Shown here: in pieces, positions 49,964-58,166 of the stretch
Numbering within the stretch: position 1 is the stretch's first letter
Layout: every line of letters starts with the position of its first letter
Origin: PRO6 sp035565775
Lineage (GTDB): Bacteria; Pseudomonadota; Alphaproteobacteria; Rhizobiales; Xanthobacteraceae
DNA length: 64,000 nucleotides
Direction of reading: 5' to 3'
NCBI GenBank assembly: GCA_035565775.1
Contig: DATMRW010000012.1
Span: 62,001 to 126,000 of the forward strand
Notes under the pieces: generated by a model
Databases searched by the model: none
What the model was told of the DNA's origin: nothing
Seen by the model: only the letters and a program-made list of their open reading frames with translations
Program-made: the position numbers and the translations under genes

Positions 49964-51589
49964 ATGCCGCACAAACGGGTCCTGTTCCACTCGGCCGCGC
50001 GCGAAAAGATCTTGCGCGGCGCAACGCAGCTCGCGGACGCTGTCCGTGTGACCCTCGGCCCCCGGTCGAAATCGGTGCTGATCGAGAAGAAATGGGGCGC
50101 GCCGATCGTCTGCAATGACGGCGTCACCATCGCCAAGGAATTCGACCTGAAGGACGCTGAGGAAAATCTTGGTGCCCGCATGTTGCGGCAGGCGGCCGAG
50201 AAAACCGGCGAGATGGTGGGCGACGGAACCAGCACGGCCACCATCCTTGCCCATGTGATGTTCGCCGACGGGGCTCGCAACGTGGTTGCCGGCGCAAGTG
50301 CGATCGACATCAAGCGTGGCCTCGATCGGGCGGTGAAGCGCGCCATCGAGGCGCTGCGCGCCCTGTCGCGCCCGGTGAAGAGCCGGAAGGAGAAGGCGCA
50401 GGTCGCGGCGATCTCGGCGCACAACGATTCGGCGATCGGCGAGCTTGTTGCCGACGCGATGGAGAAGGTCGGCGGCGATGGCGTGATCACTGTCGAGGAA
50501 TCCAAGGCTACCGAAACGACTGTCGATGTCGTCGAAGGCATGCGGTTCGATCGCGGCTTTCTGTCCCCCTACTTCATCACCAATCCGGAGAAAATGGAGG
50601 CGGAGATGGAGGACGTCCTCGTCCTCATTTCGGATCGCAAGATCAATATTTTGAAGGATCTCGTCCCGCTGCTCGAGGAAGTCGCGAAATCGGCGTTTCC
50701 CGTTCTCGTCGTGGCCGAGGATGTGGAGGGGGAAGCGCTTGCTACGCTGATCGTCAACCAGGTCCGCGGCACGCTCAAGAGCTGCGCCGTGAAAGCCCCC
50801 GGGTTCGGCGACCGCCGCAAGGCAATGCTGGAGGACATCGCGGTGCTGACGGGCGGGCAGGTCATCTCCGAAGACCTCGGTCTGAAGCTCGAACACGCGA
50901 CCGTCGCGCAACTCGGCCATGCCAAACGTGTCATTGTCGACAAGGACAACACCACGATCATCGGCGGGGCCGGCGACCGCAAGCAGATCGATGGACGCAT
51001 CGACCAGATTCGCCGCGAGATCGAAAAGACGGCGACGAGCGATTATGATCGGGAGAAGCTGCAGGAGCGTCTGGCCAAGCTCGCGGGCGGAGTCGCGGTG
51101 ATCCGGGTCGGTGCTCCCTCCGAAGCCGAGATGAAATCGAAAAAGGAAGCGCTCGACGATGCGATCAGCGCAACCAAGGCGGCGGTAGCCGAGGGCATTG
51201 TTCCGGGCGGCGGGTTGGCTCTGCTGCGCTGCGTAGAGGCGGTCGCCGACGCGGAAGCCCAGTGTGAAGGGGACGAGCGTACCGGCGTGCAGATTCTCAA
51301 GCGGGCGCTTGAGGCGCCGGCGCGGCAGATTGCCGAAAATTCCGCAGTCGATGGCGGAGTTGTTGTCGCGCGGATGCTGAGCGGGAAGGGCACCGAAGGA
51401 TTCGACGCCTCACGCAAGCAATATGTCGATCTGATCGAGGCCGGCATCGTCGATCCGACCAAGGTGATCCGCATCGCGCTGGAAAACGCCGTATCGGTCG
51501 CGAGCGTTCTGTTGCTGACCGAGGCGACGATGACCGAGATTCCTGAGGCGAAGTCGGAGGACCGGCCGGAGCCCGAAATGGCGCTTTGA
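49964..51589 (+). CDS. groEL: Chaperonin GroEL (orphan copy without groES)
   Basis: 60-kDa chaperonin of 541 residues. The nucleotide-binding site includes 'TLGPRSKSVLIEK' and 'GDGTSTATIL' (D87), where canonical GroEL has GDGTTTATVL; the apical and equatorial domains are complete ('GIVPGGGLALLRCVEAV'). The tail ends in acidic residues instead of the Gly-Gly-Met repeats of the housekeeping copy. No groES is adjacent, which differs from the normal groESL operon, so this is a specialised additional copy. It is third in an operon behind a FixK-type box. Confidence 0.96.
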   Translation: MPHKRVLFHSAAREKILRGATQLADAVRVTLGPRSKSVLIEKKWGAPIVCNDGVTIAKEFDLKDAEENLGARMLRQAAEKTGEMVGDGTSTATILAHVMFADGARNVVAGASAIDIKRGLDRAVKRAIEALRALSRPVKSRKEKAQVAAISAHNDSAIGELVADAMEKVGGDGVITVEESKATETTVDVVEGMRFDRGFLSPYFITNPEKMEAEMEDVLVLISDRKINILKDLVPLLEEVAKSAFPVLVVAEDVEGEALATLIVNQVRGTLKSCAVKAPGFGDRRKAMLEDIAVLTGGQVISEDLGLKLEHATVAQLGHAKRVIVDKDNTTIIGGAGDRKQIDGRIDQIRREIEKTATSDYDREKLQERLAKLAGGVAVIRVGAPSEAEMKSKKEALDDAISATKAAVAEGIVPGGGLALLRCVEAVADAEAQCEGDERTGVQILKRALEAPARQIAENSAVDGGVVVARMLSGKGTEGFDASRKQYVDLIEAGIVDPTKVIRIALENAVSVASVLLLTEATMTEIPEAKSEDRPEPEMAL

Positions 51590-51687
51590 GATGTCCCGTA
51601 GACAGCGACAATCCCAGTCAGCAGAAACCCCAATGATCTGAAGTTGCTTTCCATCGTGTCGGGCATCAATCAGTTCAAGACACAACG

Positions 51688-51701
51688 TTGAGATGAATCA
51701 A
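51688..51701. promoter_or_regulatory. FNR/FixK-type box upstream of PAS gene
   Basis: TTGAGATGAATCAA, exact TTGA-N6-TCAA, centred about 100 bp before the TTG start at 51795. Confidence 0.72.
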
Positions 51702-51794
51702 TAGCGGACGACGATAAACGAATAAAGGAAACGCATAAGCGCGCGATTTTAACATTGTGACGACGTCGGCACTGCGCGTAACGGAGGTTGGCAC

Positions 51795-52256
51795 TTGGTC
51801 ACACCCACGAGTCCTTATTCGCTGCCGCAGAAGCTTGAGTCCGACCTCGCTCAGGTCCTCACCTATTGGGAGGGACTGAAGAGGGGAGAAGCCGACATGC
51901 CGTTTTGGGATGATGTCAGCCCGTCGGCGCTGCCGGATCTCACGCGCAGGCTGATGTTGCTCGAGGTCTTCGAGAAGCCGGTACGCTTCCGTTTCGGAAC
52001 CGTCGGCGCCGACCTCGCGAAGCGCTACGGAAAAGATTTCATCGGAAAATTCATTGACGAAATCGCGCCAAGTGATCCGCTGCAGTATCTGAGTTCTCAG
52101 GCCAGCGCCACGATCGAGAAGGGGGCACCGACCTATTTCAAACATCAGCCGATTGATACGCAGGCTCTTTCAGCCGAAGGCTATGCCCGGCTGCTGCTGC
52201 CCTTGTGGGGCGACGGCCACATCGGAATGCTGCTGGGAGCGATCACCGAAGCATAA
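51795..52256 (+). CDS. PAS_5-type PAS domain protein
   Basis: Protein of 153 residues matching the alphaproteobacterial PAS_5 pattern ('LAQVLTYWEGLKRGEADMPFWDDVSPSALPDLTRRLMLLEVFE' in pieces, then 'FRFGTVGADLAKRYGKDFIGKFIDE'). No output domain is attached. The start is a TTG, chosen because GGAGG lies eight bases upstream and no nearby ATG keeps the domain complete. It precedes the PfkB gene by 96 bp and lies behind the FixK-type box at 51688. A single PAS protein of this kind may act as a protein partner or sensor; no ligand can be named. Confidence 0.83.
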   Translation: MVTPTSPYSLPQKLESDLAQVLTYWEGLKRGEADMPFWDDVSPSALPDLTRRLMLLEVFEKPVRFRFGTVGADLAKRYGKDFIGKFIDEIAPSDPLQYLSSQASATIEKGAPTYFKHQPIDTQALSAEGYARLLLPLWGDGHIGMLLGAITEA

Positions 52257-52352
52257 GCCAAATTCGGAGAGCGGCCCGGCGGCAGTGGCGCAGCATTTGC
52301 CGTTGGCGATCTGGGCATCCTGATCGCTCTGCGGATCTCGGGTGGAGAAGAC

Positions 52353-53291
52353 ATGACGAGCATCATCACCCTCACCATTAATCCATCCATCGATGTCTTC
52401 ACTTCGGTCGAGAAGGTGGCGCCCAATCACAAGCTGCGCTGCGCGGATGTGCGGCGCGATCCGGGCGGCGGCGGCATCAACGCGGCGCGGGTGATGAGGC
52501 GGTTCGGCGCCGATGTGATCGCGGTTTATCCCACCGGCGGCGCGCTTGGCGAGCTGCTGCGCCACCTGATCGATTGTGAGGCCATCCCGACCCTGACCAT
52601 TCCGATCGCGGGAGAGACGCGGGAGGATTTTACGATGCTCGAGACTTCCTCCGGCCGGCAGTATCGTTTCGTGCTTCCGGGCCCGCGCCTGACGACGGAA
52701 GAATGGCAGCGATGTCTCGAGGCCTTCGCCTCGCTCGCGAAGGGAGCGCGCTTTGCGGTGGGAAGCGGAAGCCTGCCGCCGGGGGTGCCGGAGGATTTTT
52801 ACAGCCGGATCGCCGCGGTGGCCAAACGATCCGGCACGAAGATCGTCATCGATAGCTCCGGCCCGGCGCTGAAAGCCGCGGTCGAAGCCGGGGTCTATCT
52901 CATCAAGCCAAGCCTGCGCGAATTCCGCAGCTTGATCGGCGGGCCGCTGGAGAGCGAGCAGGATTGCATCGCCGCATCCCGCAGCCTCGTCGCGCGCGGG
53001 CAGGTCGAGATCGTTGCGCTAACGCTTGGGGAACAGGGCGCGCTGCTCGTGACGCACGACCGAGTTTTGCGCGCACGGGCTGTCCCCATCAAGCCGGTCA
53101 GCATCGTCGGCGCCGGAGACAGCTTTCTCGGCGGCATGGTCTGGTCGCTCGAACGCGGGGATGCTCTTGAGGATGCGTTTCGCTATGGCGTCGCCGCCGG
53201 ATCGGCCGCTTTGCTGATGCCGGGAACGGAGCTAAGCCGGCGCGAAGATGTCGAGCGCTTGCTCGCCGAGGTCGAGGTTACTGCGATCTGA
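52353..53291 (+). CDS. pfkB: PfkB-type phosphofructokinase / hexose kinase
   Basis: Ribokinase-fold sugar-phosphate kinase of 312 residues, closest in pattern to E. coli PfkB and 1-phosphofructokinase: N-terminal 'TLTINPSIDVFTSVEKVAPNHKLRC', substrate loop 'DPGGGGINAARVMRRFG' and the ATP site 'VGAGDSFLGGMVWSL' with the catalytic Asp. It would phosphorylate fructose 6-phosphate (or tagatose/fructose 1-phosphate). It is convergent with the PEP synthase gene, with only 15 bp between stops, bringing glycolytic and gluconeogenic steps together in the island. Confidence 0.9.
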   Translation: MTSIITLTINPSIDVFTSVEKVAPNHKLRCADVRRDPGGGGINAARVMRRFGADVIAVYPTGGALGELLRHLIDCEAIPTLTIPIAGETREDFTMLETSSGRQYRFVLPGPRLTTEEWQRCLEAFASLAKGARFAVGSGSLPPGVPEDFYSRIAAVAKRSGTKIVIDSSGPALKAAVEAGVYLIKPSLREFRSLIGGPLESEQDCIAASRSLVARGQVEIVALTLGEQGALLVTHDRVLRARAVPIKPVSIVGAGDSFLGGMVWSLERGDALEDAFRYGVAAGSAALLMPGTELSRREDVERLLAEVEVTAI

Positions 53292-53306
53292 CGCACTCCG
53301 GTTCGA

Positions 53307-55745
53307 TCAGCTTTCCGCCTGCCGCTGCCGGGATTGCGTGCCTTTGTGTTCCTCCGCGCGAGCAACCTGACGTTTGACGGCGACAAAACTGTCCGGGCTC
53401 ACCGATATCGAGTCGATGCCGCACGCCACTAAAAATTCGGCAAACTCGGGATAATCGCTCGGCGCCTGCCCGCACAGCCCGACCTTGGCGCCGGCCTTGT
53501 GCGCCTCGCGGATGACGTTCTCGATCATCCATTTCACGGCTGCGTCCTGCTCGTCGAATAGCTCGGCCAGCTCTTCCGAATCCCGGTCCACACCGAGCGT
53601 GAGCTGGGTCAGATCGTTGCTGCCGATCGAAAAACCGTCGAACCGTTCGGCGAACGCCTTGGCCAGAATGACGTTGGAGGGGATCTCGCACATGACATAA
53701 ACCTCGAGCGCGTTTTCGCCGCGACGCAGCCCGTTTTCCGCCATTACCGCCAACACGCGATCGGCCTCTTTGGCCGAGCGGCAGAACGGGATCATGACGA
53801 CGACGTTGCGAAAGCCCATATCCTCGCGGAGGCGACGGAGGGCGCGGCATTCGAGGGCAAATCCCTCGCGGTAGCGCGGCGAGTAGTAACGGGACGCACC
53901 GCGAAAACCCAGCATCGGGTTTTCCTCCCGCGGTTCAAACGCCGCGCCGCCGATCAGATTGGCATACTCGTTGGTCTTGAAGTCGCTGGTGCGCACAATC
54001 ACGGGCTTGGGGTAATATGCGGCGGCGAGACGCGCCAAGCCGCGCGCCAGGCGATCGACGAAATACTCGGTCCTGTCGCTGTAGCCCTGTGTCAGCGCGG
54101 TGATGGTGCGCTTGGCGTCCTCATCCTTGAGCGTGTCATAGTGCACCAGCGCCATGGGATGCACCTTGATGTGGTTGCTCACGACGAATTCCATGCGCGC
54201 GAGGCCCACGCCATCGGCTGGAATTCGCCACCAGCGAAACGCCGCGGCGGGATTGGCAAGGTTGAGCATCACCTGCGTCCGGGTGTGCGGCAGGCTGCTG
54301 AAATCGAGCTCCTCGGTCTCGTAGTCGGCCAGTCCTTCATAGACAAAGCCTTGCTCGCCTTCCGCGCACGACACGGTCACCTCCTGCTCGTCGTGGAGAA
54401 GCTGGGTCGCGTTGCCCGTGCCGACGATCGCCGGAAGTCCGAGTTCGCGGCTGACGATGGCGGCGTGAGAGGTGCGGCCGCCGTGATCGGTGACGATGGC
54501 GGCTGCGCGCTTCATGACGGGCACCCAATCCGGATCGGTTGTCTCGATCACCAGAACCGCGCCGTCGACGAAACGCTCGATGTCGCGCGGGCTCTCGACG
54601 AGGCAGACGCGGCCGGTGACGACGGCATCGCCAATGCTGAGGCCCGTTACCAGCAGTCGGCCTTTCGATTTGAGGCGATAGGATTTGAATGCGCTCGCCT
54701 CGCGGCGCGACTGCACGGTCTCGGGCCGCGCCTGCACGATGAACAGCCCGCCGCTTTCGCCGTCCTTGGCCCATTCGATGTCCATCGGCCGGCCATAGTG
54801 ATCCTCGATTGCGCAGGCCCACCGCGCCAGCGTCAGGATCTCCTCATCGCCGAGCACGAATGCTGACCGCTCCGCCTTCGAGGTCGGCACGTTGCGCGTC
54901 GGCCGGTCGGCGGACGCGACATAGATCAGCTTTTGCGATTTTCCGCCAAGCCGCTTTTCGACGATGGGTGTGACTGCCCCATCGGACAGGAGCGGCTTGA
55001 ACACCTGATATTCGTCCGGATCGACCGTTCCCTGCACGACGTTCTCGCCGAGCCCCCAGGATGCGTTGATCAGCACGATCTTGTCGAATCCGGTCTCGGT
55101 GTCGATCGAGAACATGACTCCGGCGCCGCCGAGATCCGCCCGGACCATCTTTTGCACGCCGATCGAGAGCGCGACCTTCAGGTGCTCAAAGCCCTTGGCT
55201 TGCCTGTAGGCGATGGCGCGGTCCGTAAAGAGCGAGGCATAGCAGCGGCGGCAGGCATCGAGCAGCGCGGCTTCGCCGCGAATGTTGAGAAAGCTTTCCT
55301 GCTGGCCGGCGAAGCTTGCGTCAGGCAGATCCTCCGCGGTCGCGCTGGAACGCACGGCCACGTCGGCGTCGGTCTTTCCCGCGCGCCGGCAGAGCTCCCG
55401 ATAGGACGAGGCAATTTCCTCGGCGAGCGCCGCCGGCCAGATGCCACGGAGGAATGCTCGGCGGATCGCCGCCCCGATCTCGGAGAGCGGCGCGTGTCCG
55501 GCCTTGAGTTCGTCGAGACGACCCGAAATCAGTTCTCGCAGCCCGTTCGCATCGACAAACTGCCAATACGCCAATGCAGTGGTGGCGAAGCCCATTGGTA
55601 CGGGGATGTTTCGCGCGCTGAGATGCTGGACCATCTCGCCGAGCGAGGCATTCTTGCCCCCGACCTCGGCAACGTCGTTGCGGTTCAATTGCTCGAACCA
55701 GAGGGTGAGAGGCGTGGTTGTTGTTGCCATGGCATGCGATTTCAT
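53307..55745 (-). CDS. ppsA: Phosphoenolpyruvate synthase
   Basis: Enzyme of 812 residues that converts pyruvate, ATP and water into PEP, AMP and phosphate. The N-terminal ATP-grasp domain starts 'EVGGKNASLGEMVQHL' and has 'AVRSSATAEDLPDASFAGQQE'. The phosphohistidine is H427 in 'HGGRTSHAAIVSRELGLPA'. The C-terminal PEP-binding barrel carries the catalytic Cys in 'GLCGQAPSDYPEF'. The start may be the ATG at 55730, five codons in, where homology begins. It follows a small unknown gene by 33 bp and shares the FixK-type box at 56239. Confidence 0.95.
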   Translation of the reverse strand: MKSHAMATTTTPLTLWFEQLNRNDVAEVGGKNASLGEMVQHLSARNIPVPMGFATTALAYWQFVDANGLRELISGRLDELKAGHAPLSEIGAAIRRAFLRGIWPAALAEEIASSYRELCRRAGKTDADVAVRSSATAEDLPDASFAGQQESFLNIRGEAALLDACRRCYASLFTDRAIAYRQAKGFEHLKVALSIGVQKMVRADLGGAGVMFSIDTETGFDKIVLINASWGLGENVVQGTVDPDEYQVFKPLLSDGAVTPIVEKRLGGKSQKLIYVASADRPTRNVPTSKAERSAFVLGDEEILTLARWACAIEDHYGRPMDIEWAKDGESGGLFIVQARPETVQSRREASAFKSYRLKSKGRLLVTGLSIGDAVVTGRVCLVESPRDIERFVDGAVLVIETTDPDWVPVMKRAAAIVTDHGGRTSHAAIVSRELGLPAIVGTGNATQLLHDEQEVTVSCAEGEQGFVYEGLADYETEELDFSSLPHTRTQVMLNLANPAAAFRWWRIPADGVGLARMEFVVSNHIKVHPMALVHYDTLKDEDAKRTITALTQGYSDRTEYFVDRLARGLARLAAAYYPKPVIVRTSDFKTNEYANLIGGAAFEPREENPMLGFRGASRYYSPRYREGFALECRALRRLREDMGFRNVVVMIPFCRSAKEADRVLAVMAENGLRRGENALEVYVMCEIPSNVILAKAFAERFDGFSIGSNDLTQLTLGVDRDSEELAELFDEQDAAVKWMIENVIREAHKAGAKVGLCGQAPSDYPEFAEFLVACGIDSISVSPDSFVAVKRQVARAEEHKGTQSRQRQAES

Positions 55746-55778
55746 TTCAGTCGTCGTTGTCCGGGCGCGCTGCTGCGG

Positions 55779-56177
55779 TCAGAGCGGAGAAACCGAGCTG
55801 ACGCGATAGGTTCGCATGGTTTCTCCTTCGCGGATCGAGACGTATTCGCCCGGTGTGAAGCGTTCTTGCTGGAAGTGATATCCGGTCTCATCCGGCAGTT
55901 CGGCACTGCTGCCATAGTGGATGGCCCAGCTTCCACCTGGGCGATGAACAAGCTGCCCGATCTCGTCTGTCTGATCCGGCCGCAATCGCGTGACGCGGCA
56001 CGCGTCGCGATATTCCTTCCACAACGCTGCGTCGATCCGGCCATTGCGATCAAGCGGCGCCACGATGATATAGCCGACGTCGGTGGCGCCTTCGGGATGT
56101 TCCCGCTCGCGGGCAAGCTCAAGGTATATCTGGCGGAAGGAGATAGGCAGCGAGGTATTGAGAGTCTTGGTGCGCAC
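55779..56177 (-). CDS. Hypothetical protein preceding ppsA
   Basis: Soluble protein of 132 residues that I do not recognise. It has a mixed composition, 'FRQIYLELAREREHPEG' then 'VGYIIVAPLDRNGRIDAALWKEYRDAC', and a C-terminal beta-rich part ('FTPGEYVSIREGETMRTYRVSSV'). The start is a GTG at 56177, chosen because AGGAGGAG stands immediately upstream and no ATG keeps this reading. It is the first gene behind the FixK-type box at 56239 and precedes ppsA by 33 bp, so it may be a helper or regulator of that step. Confidence 0.75.
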   Translation of the reverse strand: MRTKTLNTSLPISFRQIYLELAREREHPEGATDVGYIIVAPLDRNGRIDAALWKEYRDACRVTRLRPDQTDEIGQLVHRPGGSWAIHYGSSAELPDETGYHFQQERFTPGEYVSIREGETMRTYRVSSVSPL

Positions 56178-56238
56178 GGCATCTCCTCCTTCAATATTGA
56201 ACAGGGAGGAAGCCTGATCGTGAAACTGATTGTGTTCC

Positions 56239-56252
56239 TTGATTTTGATCAA
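56239..56252. promoter_or_regulatory. FNR/FixK-type box upstream of hypothetical-ppsA operon
   Basis: TTGATTTTGATCAA, perfect TTGAT-N4-ATCAA dyad, centred about 68 bp before the GTG start at 56177 on the minus strand. Confidence 0.8.
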
Positions 56253-56276
56253 AGCGCCGGCCCGGCGGCTCCTCCG

Positions 56277-56290
56277 TTGAGGTAAATCAA
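56277..56290. promoter_or_regulatory. FNR/FixK-type box upstream of DUF1254 gene
   Basis: TTGAGGTAAATCAA, exact TTGA-N6-TCAA, centred about 69 bp before the plus-strand start at 56353. Together with the box at 56239, each divergent gene has its own site at nearly equal distance. Confidence 0.75.
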
Positions 56291-56352
56291 AGCGCGAACA
56301 ACAAAAGCTATATACGAGAAAACGATAGTTCCAACATGTGCGGAGCGCTGTG

Positions 56353-57792
56353 ATGAAGCATAGCACTGTGGCAGGCATGGCCTGCGCGGCGATGGTCGTG
56401 ATGAGCGGCTTCATCCATTCGGCAAATGCGCAAAGTGCCGTTACCGAGCAGGAGGCGCGCGCCATCGGCGTCGAAGCCTATATCTATTTCTACCCGCTCC
56501 TGACGATGGACATCACGCGCAAACAGTCGACCAACATCGCGCCGGGCAAGGAGTTCGGCAAGGGGCCGATGAACACGTTCGTCAATGTGCCGATCTATCC
56601 GACCGCCGATTTCAAAACCGTGGTGCGGCCGAACTTCGACACGCTCTATTCGATTGCGTGGCTCGATATGGCCAAGGAGCCGATGGTCGTCTCCGTGCCT
56701 GATACCGACGGTCGTTACTATCTTATGCCAATGCTCGACATGTGGACCGATGTGTTCGCTTCTCCGGGATGGCGGACGACCGGCACGCAGGCGGCTAACT
56801 ATCTGGTGACGCCGCCCGGATGGAACGGCGCGGTCCCTTCCGGGTTGACGCGCATCGTCGCGCCGACGCCGATTGTCTGGGTGATCGGACGGACCAAGAC
56901 CGATGGTCCCAAGGATTATGACGCGGTTCACAAGATCCAGGCGGGCTACAAGGTGACGCCGCTGTCGCAATGGAACAAGACGGCCGCGGTGGACGCGCCG
57001 GCGGTGAGCATCGACCCCGATGTCGACATGAAGACGCCGCCGAAGACACAGGTCGACACCATGCGGCCCGAAGCGTTCTTTGCCTATGCGGCCGAACTGC
57101 TGAAGGTCCACCCGCCACACCTGACTGACGAGCCGATCATTGCGCGAATGAAGCGGATCGGCATCGAGCCTGGCAAGAGTTTCAATCTCGATCAGGCGGA
57201 TCCCGCGGTGCGCAAGGCGCTGGCGTCCGTACCCCAAGAAGCCCTGCAGCTCATGGCGTGGAAGTTGCCGACCCTGGCTCGCGTCGTGAACGGCTGGTCG
57301 ATGAACACCGACACGATGGGGGTCTATGGCAACTACTATCTCAAGCGCGCTATCGTCGCTCAGGCTGGGCTTGGCGCCAATGTCCCTGAGGACGCGATCT
57401 ATCCCTTGAACCTCGCCGATGACACCGGCCGGCCGCTCGACGGGGCGAACAGATACGTCATCCATTTCGATAAGGGGAGCATCCCGCCGGCAAATGCTTT
57501 CTGGTCGGTGACGCTCTATGACTCCGAAGGCTTTCAGGTTGCAAATTCGCTCAACCGTTTTGCGTTGAGCAGCTGGATGCCGCTGAAGTACAATGCCGAC
57601 GGGTCGCTCGATCTCTACTTCCAGCATACCAGCCCCGGGCCGGAGAAGGAGGCCAACTGGCTTCCGGCTCCGGCGGGACCCTTCAACCTTGCGCTTCGCC
57701 TGTATGCGCCGAAGTCGGAAGTGCTGGAAGGAAAGTGGAATCCGCCGCCTGTCACCCGCGTGCAGGCAGCCCCGAGCCTTGGCGCGCAATAG
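56353..57792 (+). CDS. Secreted DUF1254/DUF1214 protein
   Basis: Periplasmic protein of 479 residues. A Sec signal peptide ends near residue 27 ('HSANAQS'). The DUF1254 part covers about 35-190 ('AYIYFYPLLTMDITRKQSTN', 'VVRPNFDTLYSIAWLDM') and DUF1214 about 330-460 ('FWSVTLYDSEGFQVAN', 'LYFQHTSPGPEKEANWLPAP'). Neither domain has a settled function. GGAG lies seven bases upstream of the ATG. It has its own FixK-type box and is followed by a strong hairpin. Confidence 0.9.
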   Translation: MKHSTVAGMACAAMVVMSGFIHSANAQSAVTEQEARAIGVEAYIYFYPLLTMDITRKQSTNIAPGKEFGKGPMNTFVNVPIYPTADFKTVVRPNFDTLYSIAWLDMAKEPMVVSVPDTDGRYYLMPMLDMWTDVFASPGWRTTGTQAANYLVTPPGWNGAVPSGLTRIVAPTPIVWVIGRTKTDGPKDYDAVHKIQAGYKVTPLSQWNKTAAVDAPAVSIDPDVDMKTPPKTQVDTMRPEAFFAYAAELLKVHPPHLTDEPIIARMKRIGIEPGKSFNLDQADPAVRKALASVPQEALQLMAWKLPTLARVVNGWSMNTDTMGVYGNYYLKRAIVAQAGLGANVPEDAIYPLNLADDTGRPLDGANRYVIHFDKGSIPPANAFWSVTLYDSEGFQVANSLNRFALSSWMPLKYNADGSLDLYFQHTSPGPEKEANWLPAPAGPFNLALRLYAPKSEVLEGKWNPPPVTRVQAAPSLGAQ

Positions 57793-57832
57793 GGCACAAG
57801 CGACCGATGATCTTCGTGTTCTTGCGTGCGTG

Positions 57833-57866
57833 CCAATCGCCCGCGATCATGCTCGCGGGCGATTGG
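57833..57866. terminator. Perfect 14-bp hairpin between DUF1254 gene and GlsB gene
   Basis: CCAATCGCCCGCGA (57833-57846) pairs fully with TCGCGGGCGATTGG (57853-57866), six-base loop. It overlaps the GlsB stop codon and separates convergent genes. Confidence 0.75.
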
Positions 57867-58104
57867 TTGCGGCGTTGTAGATCAGGAGCACGACGATCGA
57901 GCCGATGATCGCGACGATCATGCTCCAGAGGTTGAGGCCGGTGACGCCGCTCGCGCCGAAAAAGCTGAAAATGAAACCGCCTACAAGCGCGCCGACGATT
58001 CCGAGGACGATGTTGAGCCAAAGGCCCTGGCCCTGCTTGTCGACGATCTTGCTTCCAATGAAGCCTGCGATAAGACCCAATATGATCCAGCTGAAAATAC
58101 CCAT
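57847..58104 (-). CDS. GlsB/YeaQ/YmgE family stress-response membrane protein
   Basis: Small hydrophobic protein of 85 residues with three membrane segments and the family glycines: 'MGIFSWIILGLIAGFIGSKI', 'LNIVLGIVGALVGGFIFSFFG' and 'SMIVAIIGSIVVLLIYN'. It is a transglycosylase-associated-type stress protein of unknown mechanism. AAGGAG lies nine bases before the ATG at 58104; an ATG six codons upstream overlaps that site and is less likely. It follows the DUF937 gene by 62 bp in the same direction. Confidence 0.9.
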   Translation of the reverse strand: MGIFSWIILGLIAGFIGSKIVDKQGQGLWLNIVLGIVGALVGGFIFSFFGASGVTGLNLWSMIVAIIGSIVVLLIYNAATNRPRA

Positions 58105-58166
58105 AGCACTGCTCTCCTTCAAAGGAGTGCGGGATGATCCGTCAGGCTCGAGGTCTGGCGCGAAGT

